The position numbers and the translations under genes are program-made. Positions 1 to 7,909 of a stretch of 64,000 bases of DNA are shown here, piece after piece. A model generated the notes under the pieces. The model was not told the DNA's origin. It worked only from the letters and a program-made list of their open reading frames with translations, and did not search any database. Positions within the stretch are counted from its first letter, which is position 1, and each line of letters begins with the position of its first letter. The DNA comes from Latilactobacillus sakei (GTDB taxonomy: Bacteria > Bacillota > Bacilli > Lactobacillales > Lactobacillaceae): NCBI GenBank assembly GCA_002953655.1, contig CP025839.1:434001-498000 (forward strand), read 5' to 3'.

Positions 1-866
1 TTTTGAAGCCAGTTGATAATATTGCAAGCCGGTTACCAGAAGACTTACAAATGATGGTCTTTTCAGCAACGATTCCTGATAAATTACAACCGTTCTTACA
101 AAAATACATGCATAACCCAGTAATTGAAGAAGTGAAGAATGAAACGATCATTAGCCCAACGATTGAAAACTGGTTGGTGCCAACTAAGGGTAAAGCCCTC
201 AATCAAACAATCTATTCATTAATCACAATGGGCCATCCATTCATGGTCTTGATCTTTGCAAATACCAAGAGCAAGGTTGATGACATCCATCATTATCTCC
301 AATCACAAGGGTTGAAGGTTGCTAAGATTCATGGTGATATTCCACCACGTCAACGGAAACGGATTATGAAGGAAGTTCATAATCTTGATTATCAATACGT
401 TGTGGCGACTGATTTAGCCGCTCGTGGGATTGATATCGAAGGGATTAGCATGGTCATCAATGCCGAAGTACCACGCGAAGATTTAGAATTCTTCGTGCAT
501 CGTGTGGGTCGGACAGGCCGGAATGGTCTTAAGGGCACTGCGATTACACTTTATGGTCCAGATGACGAACAAGCTGTTGCACAAATCGAAGCAATGGGGA
601 TTAAGTTCACACCCAAAGCCTTTAAAGATGGCGAATTGGTGACTTCTTATGACCGTAACCGTCGTAAAAAACGGGTTGCAACAACGCATGAATTAGATGT
701 TAACTTAAAAGGCTTTGTTAAAAAAGCCAAAATCAAGCGTAAGCCTGGTTACAAGAAAAAGATTAAAGAAGCAATCCAAAAAGATGCGCGTCAAAAACGT
801 CGGATTGAACAACGTGTTGAGATGCGTGAACGTAAGCGTAATAATAAGAAACAAAATCAAAAATAA
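1..866 (+). CDS. DEAD-box ATP-dependent RNA helicase, C-terminal part (CshB-like)
   Basis: Partial: the reading frame is open at the window edge, so the N-terminal ATP-binding motifs are missing. The visible part starts near motif III (SAT, in VFSATIP), then has the helicase C domain with FANTK, the motif V region ATDLAARGID and motif VI HRVGRTGRNG. The last 70 residues are very basic (runs of K and R), as in RNA-binding tails of cold-shock helicases. The family unwinds RNA duplexes with ATP, in mRNA decay or ribosome assembly. The CshB assignment rests on tail and size only. The next gene starts 35 bp downstream without a terminator, so the two are probably cotranscribed. Confidence 0.9.
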   Translation, partial: LKPVDNIASRLPEDLQMMVFSATIPDKLQPFLQKYMHNPVIEEVKNETIISPTIENWLVPTKGKALNQTIYSLITMGHPFMVLIFANTKSKVDDIHHYLQSQGLKVAKIHGDIPPRQRKRIMKEVHNLDYQYVVATDLAARGIDIEGISMVINAEVPREDLEFFVHRVGRTGRNGLKGTAITLYGPDDEQAVAQIEAMGIKFTPKAFKDGELVTSYDRNRRKKRVATTHELDVNLKGFVKKAKIKRKPGYKKKIKEAIQKDARQKRRIEQRVEMRERKRNNKKQNQK

Positions 867-900
867 TAACCGTTAATGAGTTTATAAATGAGGTGTTGTC

Positions 901-1887
901 ATGGTACATGAAAATGACTTGCAATTACCAAATTGGTTACAACTATCGGAACAAGCCCGGCGCGCTAATTTTGGCCAGGTTTTACGGTATTTTGTCAGCC
1001 CGCTAGTTACCATTGAAGGGATTCAACCGGAAGTGGTCCAAGCTGGTCGATTAACGTTTAAGACATACAGTGCTTGGTTTTCGGGTGAGCAATTTATCTT
1101 CATTCCGGCACAATCAGCTGTTAGTTTAGGTTGGTCATTGGGGGCGGATAAACTGGCACCGAGTGAATGGTTTGCCCAAACTAATCGGCAACTGGCTGCT
1201 AACGAAGGCCAACTTTGGGCGGATAAAACGGATGTGGATACTTATATTGACCAACTCACGACACCGAGTCGGATGGTTAATATGCCAGCTTTATTGGTAG
1301 CTCGAGAGTCCGTCCCAAGTGGCTGGTTAGCGCAAGGGCGCTATTCATCAATCACACGACATTTTACGGGCAATCAACTGTTCTTCAGTCGCTTTCAAGC
1401 TGAGATTCAAAATGGGTTATACCGAGCACAGCCGGAGACACCGTTGTTAGAGACGGCACACTTAGTGTTACGACTTTTGGCAGACCAACAAGGCTATCAG
1501 GTTTTTGAAAAAACGCCGTTCACACAACAGCAACTCAGACAAGCATTGCGGCAACAAGGTTTTGATTTTGTCAGTGTTGATCAGTATGAATGGTTAAGAA
1601 GTGCGGGTGTGCCAACGTTATGGCCGACTGGCAATCACTTGCCACAACCAACGGCCGTATCAGCGGCTTCGTTTGGTCTAGATTTTGCGGCTGACCAACA
1701 GGCGTACGAGTTGACGACTGATCCACTTATTTACAAGGGTGGGCCGTGTGTCACTGGTGGTCGCTATCAACTTGAACGTCAGTTACCTAGCTCGCCATTT
1801 TATGAATCAGGCGTGCCAACTGCGTTGATGGGCAATACTGATCTTGCGACGCGTTATCGGCGCACAATCACTGTTGCACTCGAGTAG
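901..1887 (+). CDS. Conserved hypothetical protein, possibly with an FGE/sulfatase-modifying-like fold
   Basis: This 328-residue protein has no signal peptide or membrane segment, so it is probably cytoplasmic. I do not recognise a named family with certainty. Around residues 226-246, VSVDQYEWLRSAG followed by LWPTGNHLP resembles the LPTEAEWEYAARGG...YPWGN stretch of formylglycine-generating-enzyme-like proteins. Near the C-terminus, VTGGRY and an ATRYRR stretch sit where that fold has VRGGSW and its terminal arginine motif. This is pattern similarity only; catalytic cysteines are not evident. The start has GAGGTG six bases upstream. It lies between a helicase and the alaS promoter, whose -35 box begins directly after the stop codon. 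Confidence 0.75.
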   Translation: MVHENDLQLPNWLQLSEQARRANFGQVLRYFVSPLVTIEGIQPEVVQAGRLTFKTYSAWFSGEQFIFIPAQSAVSLGWSLGADKLAPSEWFAQTNRQLAANEGQLWADKTDVDTYIDQLTTPSRMVNMPALLVARESVPSGWLAQGRYSSITRHFTGNQLFFSRFQAEIQNGLYRAQPETPLLETAHLVLRLLADQQGYQVFEKTPFTQQQLRQALRQQGFDFVSVDQYEWLRSAGVPTLWPTGNHLPQPTAVSAASFGLDFAADQQAYELTTDPLIYKGGPCVTGGRYQLERQLPSSPFYESGVPTALMGNTDLATRYRRTITVALE

Positions 1888-1916
1888 TTGACAAGTGGTG
1901 AATTATTTTCTATACT
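1888..1916 (+). promoter_or_regulatory. alaS promoter
   Basis: TTGACA at 1888-1893 and TATACT at 1911-1916 with a 17-bp spacer form a near-consensus sigma-A promoter. It starts right after the stop codon of the preceding gene and lies just upstream of the T-box leader. Confidence 0.85.
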
Positions 1917-1922
1917 TTTGAA

Positions 1923-2119
1923 GTGCTGGGATATACGTTAATCACTAGAACGACAGGAACAAGACCCTTGACTGAGAGGTGTTGACGACGGATTGACGCG
2001 CTCCCCAACGCCTAAATAATTGAATAAACTCATAAAGAGGTTAACGACTAACATCGTTGCAATCAAGGTGGTACCGCGCTTTTGCGTCCTTGAATTTGCA
2101 GCGGTGTTTTATTTTTTTT
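1923..2119 (+). promoter_or_regulatory. T-box leader of alaS
   Basis: The conserved T-box sequence AAGGTGGTACCGCG is at 2065-2078. It is followed by a terminator stem (ACCGC at 2073-2077 pairing with GCGGT at 2101-2105) and a T-rich run at 2107-2119. T-box leaders read the charging state of the cognate tRNA, here presumably tRNA-Ala, and let transcription through when it is uncharged. The upstream domain is short. I cannot place the specifier loop firmly; a GCC triplet at 2010-2012 is one candidate alanine codon. Confidence 0.85.
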
Positions 2120-2133
2120 AAGGAGAAAATGAT

Positions 2134-4770
2134 ATGAAACAACTAACAAGCGCCCAAGTGCGCCAAATGTTTTTAGACTTTTTTAAAGAAAAAGGCCATG
2201 ATGTTGAACCAAGTGCCTCATTGATTCCAGACGATGATCCAACGCTATTATGGATTAACTCTGGGGTTGCCACTTTAAAGAAATATTTTGATGGCCGTGT
2301 TGTGCCTAATAATCCGCGGATCACGAATGCGCAAAAGAGTATCCGAACCAACGATATTGAAAACGTGGGTAAGACTGCCCGTCATCATACATTCTTCGAA
2401 ATGCTCGGTAACTTCTCTGTTGGTGATTACTTTAAAGAAGATGCCATTCCTTGGGCTTGGGAATTCTTAACAAGCGACAAGTGGATTGGCTTAGATCCTG
2501 AAAAGCTTTACGTGACGGTTTATCCTAAGGATAAGGATGCACACCGCATCTGGCATGAAAAGGTTGGTTTGGCAGAAGACCGAATTATTGAAGTTGAAGA
2601 TAACTTCTGGGATATCGGTGAAGGTCCATGTGGTCCCGATTCAGAAATTTTCTACGATCGGGGTCAAAGTTTCAACAATGTTAGTGAAGACGATCCTGAA
2701 AACTATCCTGGTGGCGAAAACGAACGTTATCTCGAAGTTTGGAATATCGTGTTCTCAGAATTTAACCATTTACCAAACGGTGAATATGTCGAACAACCAC
2801 ACAAAAATATTGATACGGGGATGGGTCTTGAACGACTTGTCTCAGTGATTCAAGAAGCCCCAACTAACTTCGAAACAGATTTATTTATGCCATTGATTGA
2901 AGCCACAGCTGCAATGAGTGACCATAAACAATATGGTCAAAATGCTGCTGACGATATTTCATTTAAGATTATCGCAGATCACGCACGGGCCGTTACCTTT
3001 GCAATTGGTGATGGCGCAATGCCAGCTAACGAAGGACGCGGTTATGTGCTCCGTCGATTAATTCGGCGGGCTATCTTAAACGGTAAGAAGTTAGGCATCA
3101 ACGACGCTTTCATGTACAAATTAGTCCCAATCGTTGGCGAAATTATGCACAGCTATTACCCAGACATCTTAGAGCAAAAAGACTTCATTGAAAAAGTGAT
3201 CCGTTCTGAAGAAGATCGTTTCCGCGAAACTTTAAATGATGGCTTACGCTTATTAAACCAAACAATCGAAGCCGTTAAAGCTGAAAATAAAACTGAAATT
3301 AACGGCGCAGATGCCTTCAAACTCTTTGATACATTTGGTTTCCCAATCGAATTAACAACTGAATATGCTGAAGATGAAGGTTTAACCGTTGATCAAGCTG
3401 GTTTTGAAAAAGAAATGGCTGCTCAAAAAGCACGTGCTCGTAATGCACGGAGCGATGAACAATCAATGGGCTCACAAAACGAAGTCTTATTAAACATCAA
3501 GACTAAGAGTGAATTCACAGGTTATAATGAATTAGAAACTGAAAGTCGTTTGGCAGATATCATTCAAGATAATGCTGAACAAGAAAGTGTGACAACCGGC
3601 GTGGCGCAATTAGTCTTTGAAGCAACACCATTTTACGCTGAAATGGGGGGACAAGTGGCTGATCAAGGGATTATCAAGAATCTTGCCGGCCAAGTGGTTG
3701 CGGAAGTCACAGACGTCCAATACGCACCCAATGGCCAACCTTTACACACGGTTAAAGTGTTAAAAGAAATGATCAGTGGTGTCCACTATACCTTAGCTGT
3801 TGATCCAACCTTTAGAAGTGGCGTAGTTAAGAACCATACGGCAACTCATTTATTGGATCAAGCACTAAGAGATGTTTTAGGCGAACATACCCATCAAGCT
3901 GGTTCATTAGTGGAACCTGATTACTTACGTTTTGATTTCACTAACTTGGGCCAAGTGACACCAGATCAATTAGCTGAAGTAGAACAAATCGTAAACGATA
4001 AGATTTGGGCAGCTCTTCCAGTTAATACGGTTGAAACGGACATTGAAACAGCTAAACAAATGGGGGCCATCGCGCTCTTTACCGAAAAATATGGTAAAAC
4101 AGTTCGTGTTGTTCAAATTGGAGATTACTCAATGGAACTTTGTGGTGGGACACATGCTAACAACACTTCAGATCTTGGCTTATTCAAGATTACCAGTGAG
4201 TCAGGTATTGGCGCCGGCACACGTCGGATCGAAGCCGTTACTTCTAAGGCAGCCTTTAAATATTTAAATGACAAACAAGTGCTTTTAAATGAATTAGCTG
4301 GTGAATTAAAAGTTGCCCAAACAAAGGATCTTCCTAAGAAGATTCAACAATTACAAGCGGATTTAAAAGCAGAACAAAAAGAAAATGAACAATTAAAAGC
4401 TAAATTTGCACAAGAACAAGCCGGCAATGTTTTTGGAAATGTTGTTGAAGCAGGTCAATGGCGCTTAGTAGCCGCTGATGCAAAGGTTGCCGGGGTGAAT
4501 GAATTACGGCAATTAGCGGATCAATGGCAACAAAAACAAATTTCAGACGTCTTAGTGCTCGCAACTGTTGCGGGTGACAAGGTTAGTTTGATTGTGGCCG
4601 TCGCTCCAGATGCGATTAAAGCGGGTATTAAAGCCGGTGACTTAATCAAACAAATCGCCCCACTTGTTGGTGGTGGCGGTGGTGGCCGTCCTGATATGGC
4701 GCAAGCTGGTGGTAAAAATCCAGCTGGGATTCCAGCTGCCTTGGCAGCTGCTAAAGAATTTTTAGCTTAA
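2134..4770 (+). CDS. alaS: Alanine--tRNA ligase
   Basis: This 878-residue class II synthetase charges tRNA-Ala, and the length is normal for bacterial AlaRS. The N-terminal catalytic core is followed by the editing domain, whose zinc ligands are visible as HTATH near residue 568 and CGGTH near residue 670. A coiled-coil linker (about 725-765) leads to the C-Ala domain with its glycine-rich GGGGGGRPDMAQAGG. The start has AAGGAG eight bases upstream. Expression is controlled by the T-box leader in front. A strong terminator follows, so it is a single-gene unit. Confidence 0.98.
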   Translation: MKQLTSAQVRQMFLDFFKEKGHDVEPSASLIPDDDPTLLWINSGVATLKKYFDGRVVPNNPRITNAQKSIRTNDIENVGKTARHHTFFEMLGNFSVGDYFKEDAIPWAWEFLTSDKWIGLDPEKLYVTVYPKDKDAHRIWHEKVGLAEDRIIEVEDNFWDIGEGPCGPDSEIFYDRGQSFNNVSEDDPENYPGGENERYLEVWNIVFSEFNHLPNGEYVEQPHKNIDTGMGLERLVSVIQEAPTNFETDLFMPLIEATAAMSDHKQYGQNAADDISFKIIADHARAVTFAIGDGAMPANEGRGYVLRRLIRRAILNGKKLGINDAFMYKLVPIVGEIMHSYYPDILEQKDFIEKVIRSEEDRFRETLNDGLRLLNQTIEAVKAENKTEINGADAFKLFDTFGFPIELTTEYAEDEGLTVDQAGFEKEMAAQKARARNARSDEQSMGSQNEVLLNIKTKSEFTGYNELETESRLADIIQDNAEQESVTTGVAQLVFEATPFYAEMGGQVADQGIIKNLAGQVVAEVTDVQYAPNGQPLHTVKVLKEMISGVHYTLAVDPTFRSGVVKNHTATHLLDQALRDVLGEHTHQAGSLVEPDYLRFDFTNLGQVTPDQLAEVEQIVNDKIWAALPVNTVETDIETAKQMGAIALFTEKYGKTVRVVQIGDYSMELCGGTHANNTSDLGLFKITSESGIGAGTRRIEAVTSKAAFKYLNDKQVLLNELAGELKVAQTKDLPKKIQQLQADLKAEQKENEQLKAKFAQEQAGNVFGNVVEAGQWRLVAADAKVAGVNELRQLADQWQQKQISDVLVLATVAGDKVSLIVAVAPDAIKAGIKAGDLIKQIAPLVGGGGGGRPDMAQAGGKNPAGIPAALAAAKEFLA

Positions 4771-4779
4771 TCATCAAGG

Positions 4780-4816
4780 AATAAAGTTGATTAGTTTTAA
4801 TCAGCTTTATTTTTTT
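4780..4816 (+). terminator. Terminator of alaS
   Basis: AATAAAGTTGATTA and TAATCAGCTTTATT form a long, nearly perfect stem with a short loop, and the stem runs straight into a T tract. Confidence 0.85.
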
Positions 4817-4956
4817 GCAGAAAATAGCACGTTGGGTTTGAATTGTGGTATAGTGGATATTCAGCGTTACGACAACCGAGTGATGCGAGTTGTACTTTTA
4901 TAGATTTTCGAGTAGAATATGGTTGTATAAGTAGCGAAAAGTTGAGGTGTTGAGAG

Positions 4957-5217
4957 ATGAATCTAGATAAAACAGTCCATTTTGATTTTGGTAAGAATAG
5001 TCCTAAGAATGTGCATGAAACATTGGTAACGGTCTACCAAACTTTAGAAGATAAGGGCTATAATCCTATTAACCAGATTGTCGGCTACCTGTTATCAGGG
5101 GATCCTGCTTACATTCCACGCTATAACGACGCTCGTAACTTAATTCGTAAGCACGAACGAGATGAGATTATCGAAGAACTCGTGAAGAACTATCTTGATA
5201 AGGGGAATACTAAATAA
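4957..5217 (+). CDS. ireB: IreB family regulatory phosphoprotein (UPF0297)
   Basis: This 86-residue cytoplasmic protein matches the IreB/YrzL family in length and in the block [20 protein letters not shown]. In Enterococcus, IreB is phosphorylated by the PASTA kinase IreK and negatively influences cephalosporin resistance. A threonine is present near the N-terminus (residue 6), where the known phosphosites lie. The stop codon overlaps the start of ruvX by one base. This gives the ireB-ruvX-yrzB order that is conserved in Firmicutes, usually just after alaS. Confidence 0.93.
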
Positions 5218-5660
5218 TGCGCTTAATGGGATTTGATGTCGGTTCAAGAACCGTCGGTATTGCTGTGAGCGATTTATTTGGTTGGACCGCCCAAGGTGTT
5301 GAAATCATTAGAATTAATGAGGATGAATCTGAATTTGGTTTAGACCGAGTGAAGGAACTCGTTGCGCAGCACCAAGTAACGGGCTTTGTCTTAGGATTAC
5401 CTAAGAATATGAATAATTCAATTGGCCCGCGGGCGGTTAAGGCTCAGGAATACGGTGCGATGTTGACCGAATTATTCCCAGAAATCCCAGTTGATTATAT
5501 TGATGAACGACTAACAACTGTTCAAGCTGAGCGAATGTTAGTGGAACAAGCCGACACCTCACGAAAAAAGCGTAAGCAAGTGATTGATAAACTTGCTGCG
5601 GTAATGATTTTGCAGAACTATTTGGATGCTAAAGGGCCTTTGACCAAACAAGGGTACTAG
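5217..5660 (+). CDS. ruvX: Holliday junction resolvase RuvX / YqgF family nuclease
   Basis: This 147-residue RNase H-like fold protein has the first catalytic aspartate in [15 protein letters not shown], then [14 protein letters not shown] and [10 protein letters not shown] carrying further acidic residues. The family is proposed to resolve recombination intermediates or to process 16S rRNA 3' ends; which role applies here cannot be told from sequence. It is translationally coupled to ireB through a TAATG overlap. Confidence 0.93.
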   Translation: MRLMGFDVGSRTVGIAVSDLFGWTAQGVEIIRINEDESEFGLDRVKELVAQHQVTGFVLGLPKNMNNSIGPRAVKAQEYGAMLTELFPEIPVDYIDERLTTVQAERMLVEQADTSRKKRKQVIDKLAAVMILQNYLDAKGPLTKQGY

Positions 5661-5707
5661 CAACCAGTTAATGAATGAGATAATTAAATATTAAGGGGTT
5701 TTGATGA

Positions 5708-6019
5708 ATGACTGAAACAAATAAGAACATCCACCAAGAAGCAGAACAAGAAATTACTTTAATCGATGATCAAGGTAACGAAGAATTATACCAAGTGCTC
5801 TTTACTTTTGATTCTGAAGATTATGGTAAATCATATGTCCTATTATACCCAGCAAGCTCAGCTGAAGACGAAGAAGTCGACATTCAAGCTTTCGCTTTCA
5901 CATCAGACGTTGCAGGAGACGCCAGCCAAGGCGATCTTTTCCCAATTGAAGATGATGAAGAATGGGAAATGGTAGAAGAAGTCCTAAACACATTCTTAGC
6001 AGACGACAATATGCAATAA
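5708..6019 (+). CDS. DUF1292 family protein (YrzB-like)
   Basis: This very acidic 103-residue protein matches the YrzB/DUF1292 family, with ITLIDDQGNEELYQVLFTF near the N-terminus and a DEEWEMVEEVL stretch near the end. Its function is unknown; the conserved neighbourhood ireB-ruvX-yrzB is the main clue. An AAGGGG ribosome binding site lies about ten bases upstream. The stop codon at 6017-6019 abuts a structured intergenic repeat. Confidence 0.9.
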   Translation: MTETNKNIHQEAEQEITLIDDQGNEELYQVLFTFDSEDYGKSYVLLYPASSAEDEEVDIQAFAFTSDVAGDASQGDLFPIEDDEEWEMVEEVLNTFLADDNMQ

Positions 6020-6142
6020 AACAGAGTGCCTCTCAAGCTTGATCAGATTTTGAGCATTAGCATAGGTTGTCAGATTAGCGATATAATCGCTAATCTGACA
6101 ACCGGCGCTAAGCGCAGAAATCTAGCTTGGGAGGCACGTTTT
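6020..6142 (+). repeat. Structured intergenic repeat, copy A (about 123 bp)
   Basis: It starts with AGAGTGC at 6023 and ends with GGCACGTTTT at 6142. The outer ends are inverted (arms 6018-6039 and 6124-6142). The centre holds a perfect 18-bp stem (6065-6082 with 6086-6103) and a 3-base loop. Its ends and length match copies near pepQ and nagB. It follows directly on the yrzB stop codon. Confidence 0.75.
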
Positions 6143-6159
6143 AATTAGACCATGCTACA

Positions 6160-6199
6160 AAAATAGGGATCAAGACGCTAAATCGTCTTGGTCCCTATT
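6160..6199 (-). terminator. Terminator of rnhC
   Basis: On the minus strand, a stem of ATAGGG-CAAGACG type pairs across a short loop and is followed by TTTTTG. The hairpin overlaps the last codon of rnhC. It may also stop readthrough from the plus-strand cluster. Confidence 0.75.
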
Positions 6200-7121
6200 A
6201 TCTTGGTGAGCGTAAAGCCTGTGCTTTTTTAGTGTTAATAAAATGTAATTTAGCAAATTGGCCTAGGTAGGCCAAACCGCCTTGATCCAATAAATCGGCC
6301 GCAATTTTGTCAATCGATTTGTGTGCCCCGACTGGGATGTCACGTCCAGCGCGTTTGGAAAGCTCAATCATTGATAGGTTGGCTTGATGGCGGGCGATAA
6401 TCGAAGCGGCTGCGACCGCAAGATGAAACTGTTCTGCTTTAGTTGTGAAGTAGACGTTATCACGCAACACCACTGGTTCGTCTTTTAAATAACGATAGTA
6501 AGTGGCACGGGGTTCGAATTGATCGATTAAAATGCCTTGAGGTTGATCCGGTTGAATTTTCTTCAAGACTTTTAAGAGGGCAAAGTTATGGCTGACCGCC
6601 TTCATTTTTTCGATATTCATTTGTTCGTGAACTTGGTTATATTTTTGCGGCATGATATTGACGATATGATAAGGCAGTTTGGTCATCATTTTAATCGCCA
6701 TTTGATCAATCTGAGCGTCAGTTAAGGTTTTGGAATCAGCGACGCCTAAATTGCGAACAAAGCTGAGATTTTCCTGACTGACATAGACGGCGGCAATCGT
6801 CAGTGGGCCAAAGTAACTACCATTGCCGACTTCGTCTGAGCCGATAACCGACCAGTTAGCAAAATCGGGTGGTAGTGTGTCACCTTTGGCAGACCCCTTA
6901 GTAGCCTTACTTTGCTTAGCGGGTGCTAGCGGGCCCCACTTAGCAGCGGCGGCCTCAGCGGTTGGCCCTTGAAAAAGCACTTTGCCGGAGCGATAGCCGG
7001 TAACGTTCAAACCGTTGCCACGGTGGGCAAAAACGGCACCAGGTGGTAGGGGACGATTGGACGGATAAGTTTGTTGAATTGTTTTTAATTGTGCCGGGGT
7101 CATTTTTATCACAGCTTGCAT
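6198..7121 (-). CDS. rnhC: Ribonuclease HIII
   Basis: This 307-residue protein degrades the RNA strand of RNA:DNA hybrids. An N-terminal TBP-like substrate-binding domain (about residues 1-65) is joined by a lysine/alanine-rich linker to the RNase H catalytic domain. That domain starts at GSDEVGNGSYFGPL (catalytic D96 and E97), which distinguishes HIII/HII from type I enzymes. The start is supported by GGAGG seven bases upstream. It is divergent from cvpA; the rnhC/cvpA/mutS2/trxA arrangement is typical of Bacilli. Confidence 0.96.
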   Translation of the reverse strand: MQAVIKMTPAQLKTIQQTYPSNRPLPPGAVFAHRGNGLNVTGYRSGKVLFQGPTAEAAAAKWGPLAPAKQSKATKGSAKGDTLPPDFANWSVIGSDEVGNGSYFGPLTIAAVYVSQENLSFVRNLGVADSKTLTDAQIDQMAIKMMTKLPYHIVNIMPQKYNQVHEQMNIEKMKAVSHNFALLKVLKKIQPDQPQGILIDQFEPRATYYRYLKDEPVVLRDNVYFTTKAEQFHLAVAAASIIARHQANLSMIELSKRAGRDIPVGAHKSIDKIAADLLDQGGLAYLGQFAKLHFINTKKAQALRSPR

Positions 7122-7163
7122 GCGCCATCCTCCTCAATGAATGGTAAAATAAGATATTAATGG

Positions 7164-7223
7164 TAAAATTGCTACTTCTCCTTATTTCATGATAAAATAG
7201 TTCAGTTGAAGTAGCAAATTTTA
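7164..7223. repeat. Inverted repeat in the rnhC-cvpA divergent region
   Basis: TAAAATTGCTACTTC at 7164-7178 is mirrored by GAAGTAGCAAATTTTA at 7208-7223, about 30 bp apart. The arms sit between divergent genes and could be an operator or matching promoter-proximal sequences. The function is unknown. Confidence 0.5.
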
Positions 7224-7314
7224 TTTGCAATGTCTGAAGCTGGTTACCAGAAATAGCTGGTTGGCCGGATAGTGATGAATCATATCAAATTAAAAGCGCG
7301 GTTAAGGGGAAATT

Positions 7315-7854
7315 ATGCTAAGTCTAATTATTATCTTAATGTTGTTACATGCGATTTATACTGGGATGCGCCGGGGAATTGTCTTACAGGTCGTTTATGC
7401 AATTGGTTATTTCATTGCCTTTTGGATTGCGGTCCCATTAAGCAAGACGCTCGGCCCTAAATTAAATTTGTTAGTACCATATCCATCGGCAACCGAAGAA
7501 AGTTACTTTGCTTTTTTCCAACAGAAGGTGGGGTTATCACTCGATAAGGCCTTTTATATCGGTGTGGCCTTTGTACTAATCATGTTCATTAGTGGCTTGA
7601 TTATCCGCTTTATTGGCTTGTTGTTGAATTCATTAACATTTATGTACGTTTTCAGCCGTTTTAATAAAGTTTTAGGCGGCATCTTAAATTTCATGGTTGT
7701 TTATATCGGGATTTTCTTAGTATTGTATGTCTTAGCCTTAGTACCAGTTGATGGGCTACAAACCATGTTGGCCCATTCGTGGCTTGCTAAGATGATGGTG
7801 CTTAAAACACCACTATTAACCTCACTTGTGACACAATGGTGGATAGTTGGTTAA
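7315..7854 (+). CDS. CvpA family membrane protein
   Basis: This 179-residue integral membrane protein has four hydrophobic segments: residues about 1-12, 23-42, 74-98 and 118-142. Its order before mutS2 matches the CvpA/YshB family found between rnhC and mutS2 in Bacilli. The family name comes from colicin V production in E. coli; the role in Gram-positives is unknown. AAGGGGA precedes the start codon. A weak terminator-like hairpin separates it from mutS2. Confidence 0.88.
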   Translation: MLSLIIILMLLHAIYTGMRRGIVLQVVYAIGYFIAFWIAVPLSKTLGPKLNLLVPYPSATEESYFAFFQQKVGLSLDKAFYIGVAFVLIMFISGLIIRFIGLLLNSLTFMYVFSRFNKVLGGILNFMVVYIGIFLVLYVLALVPVDGLQTMLAHSWLAKMMVLKTPLLTSLVTQWWIVG

Positions 7855-7863
7855 CATAGCTGT

Positions 7864-7892
7864 AAGGGGCTGACGAAGGTCGCCCCTTTTTT
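7864..7892 (+). terminator. Terminator-like hairpin between cvpA and mutS2
   Basis: AAGGGGC pairs with GCCCCTT and is followed by TTTT. The mutS2 ribosome binding site begins a few bases later, so this probably gives partial termination. Confidence 0.6.
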
Positions 7893-7909
7893 AGAAGGAG
7901 TTAACAGAA

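Noticed and set aside
4832-4854. Promoter before ireB with TATAGT at 4849
   Set aside because: No acceptable -35 box at 16-18 bp spacing.
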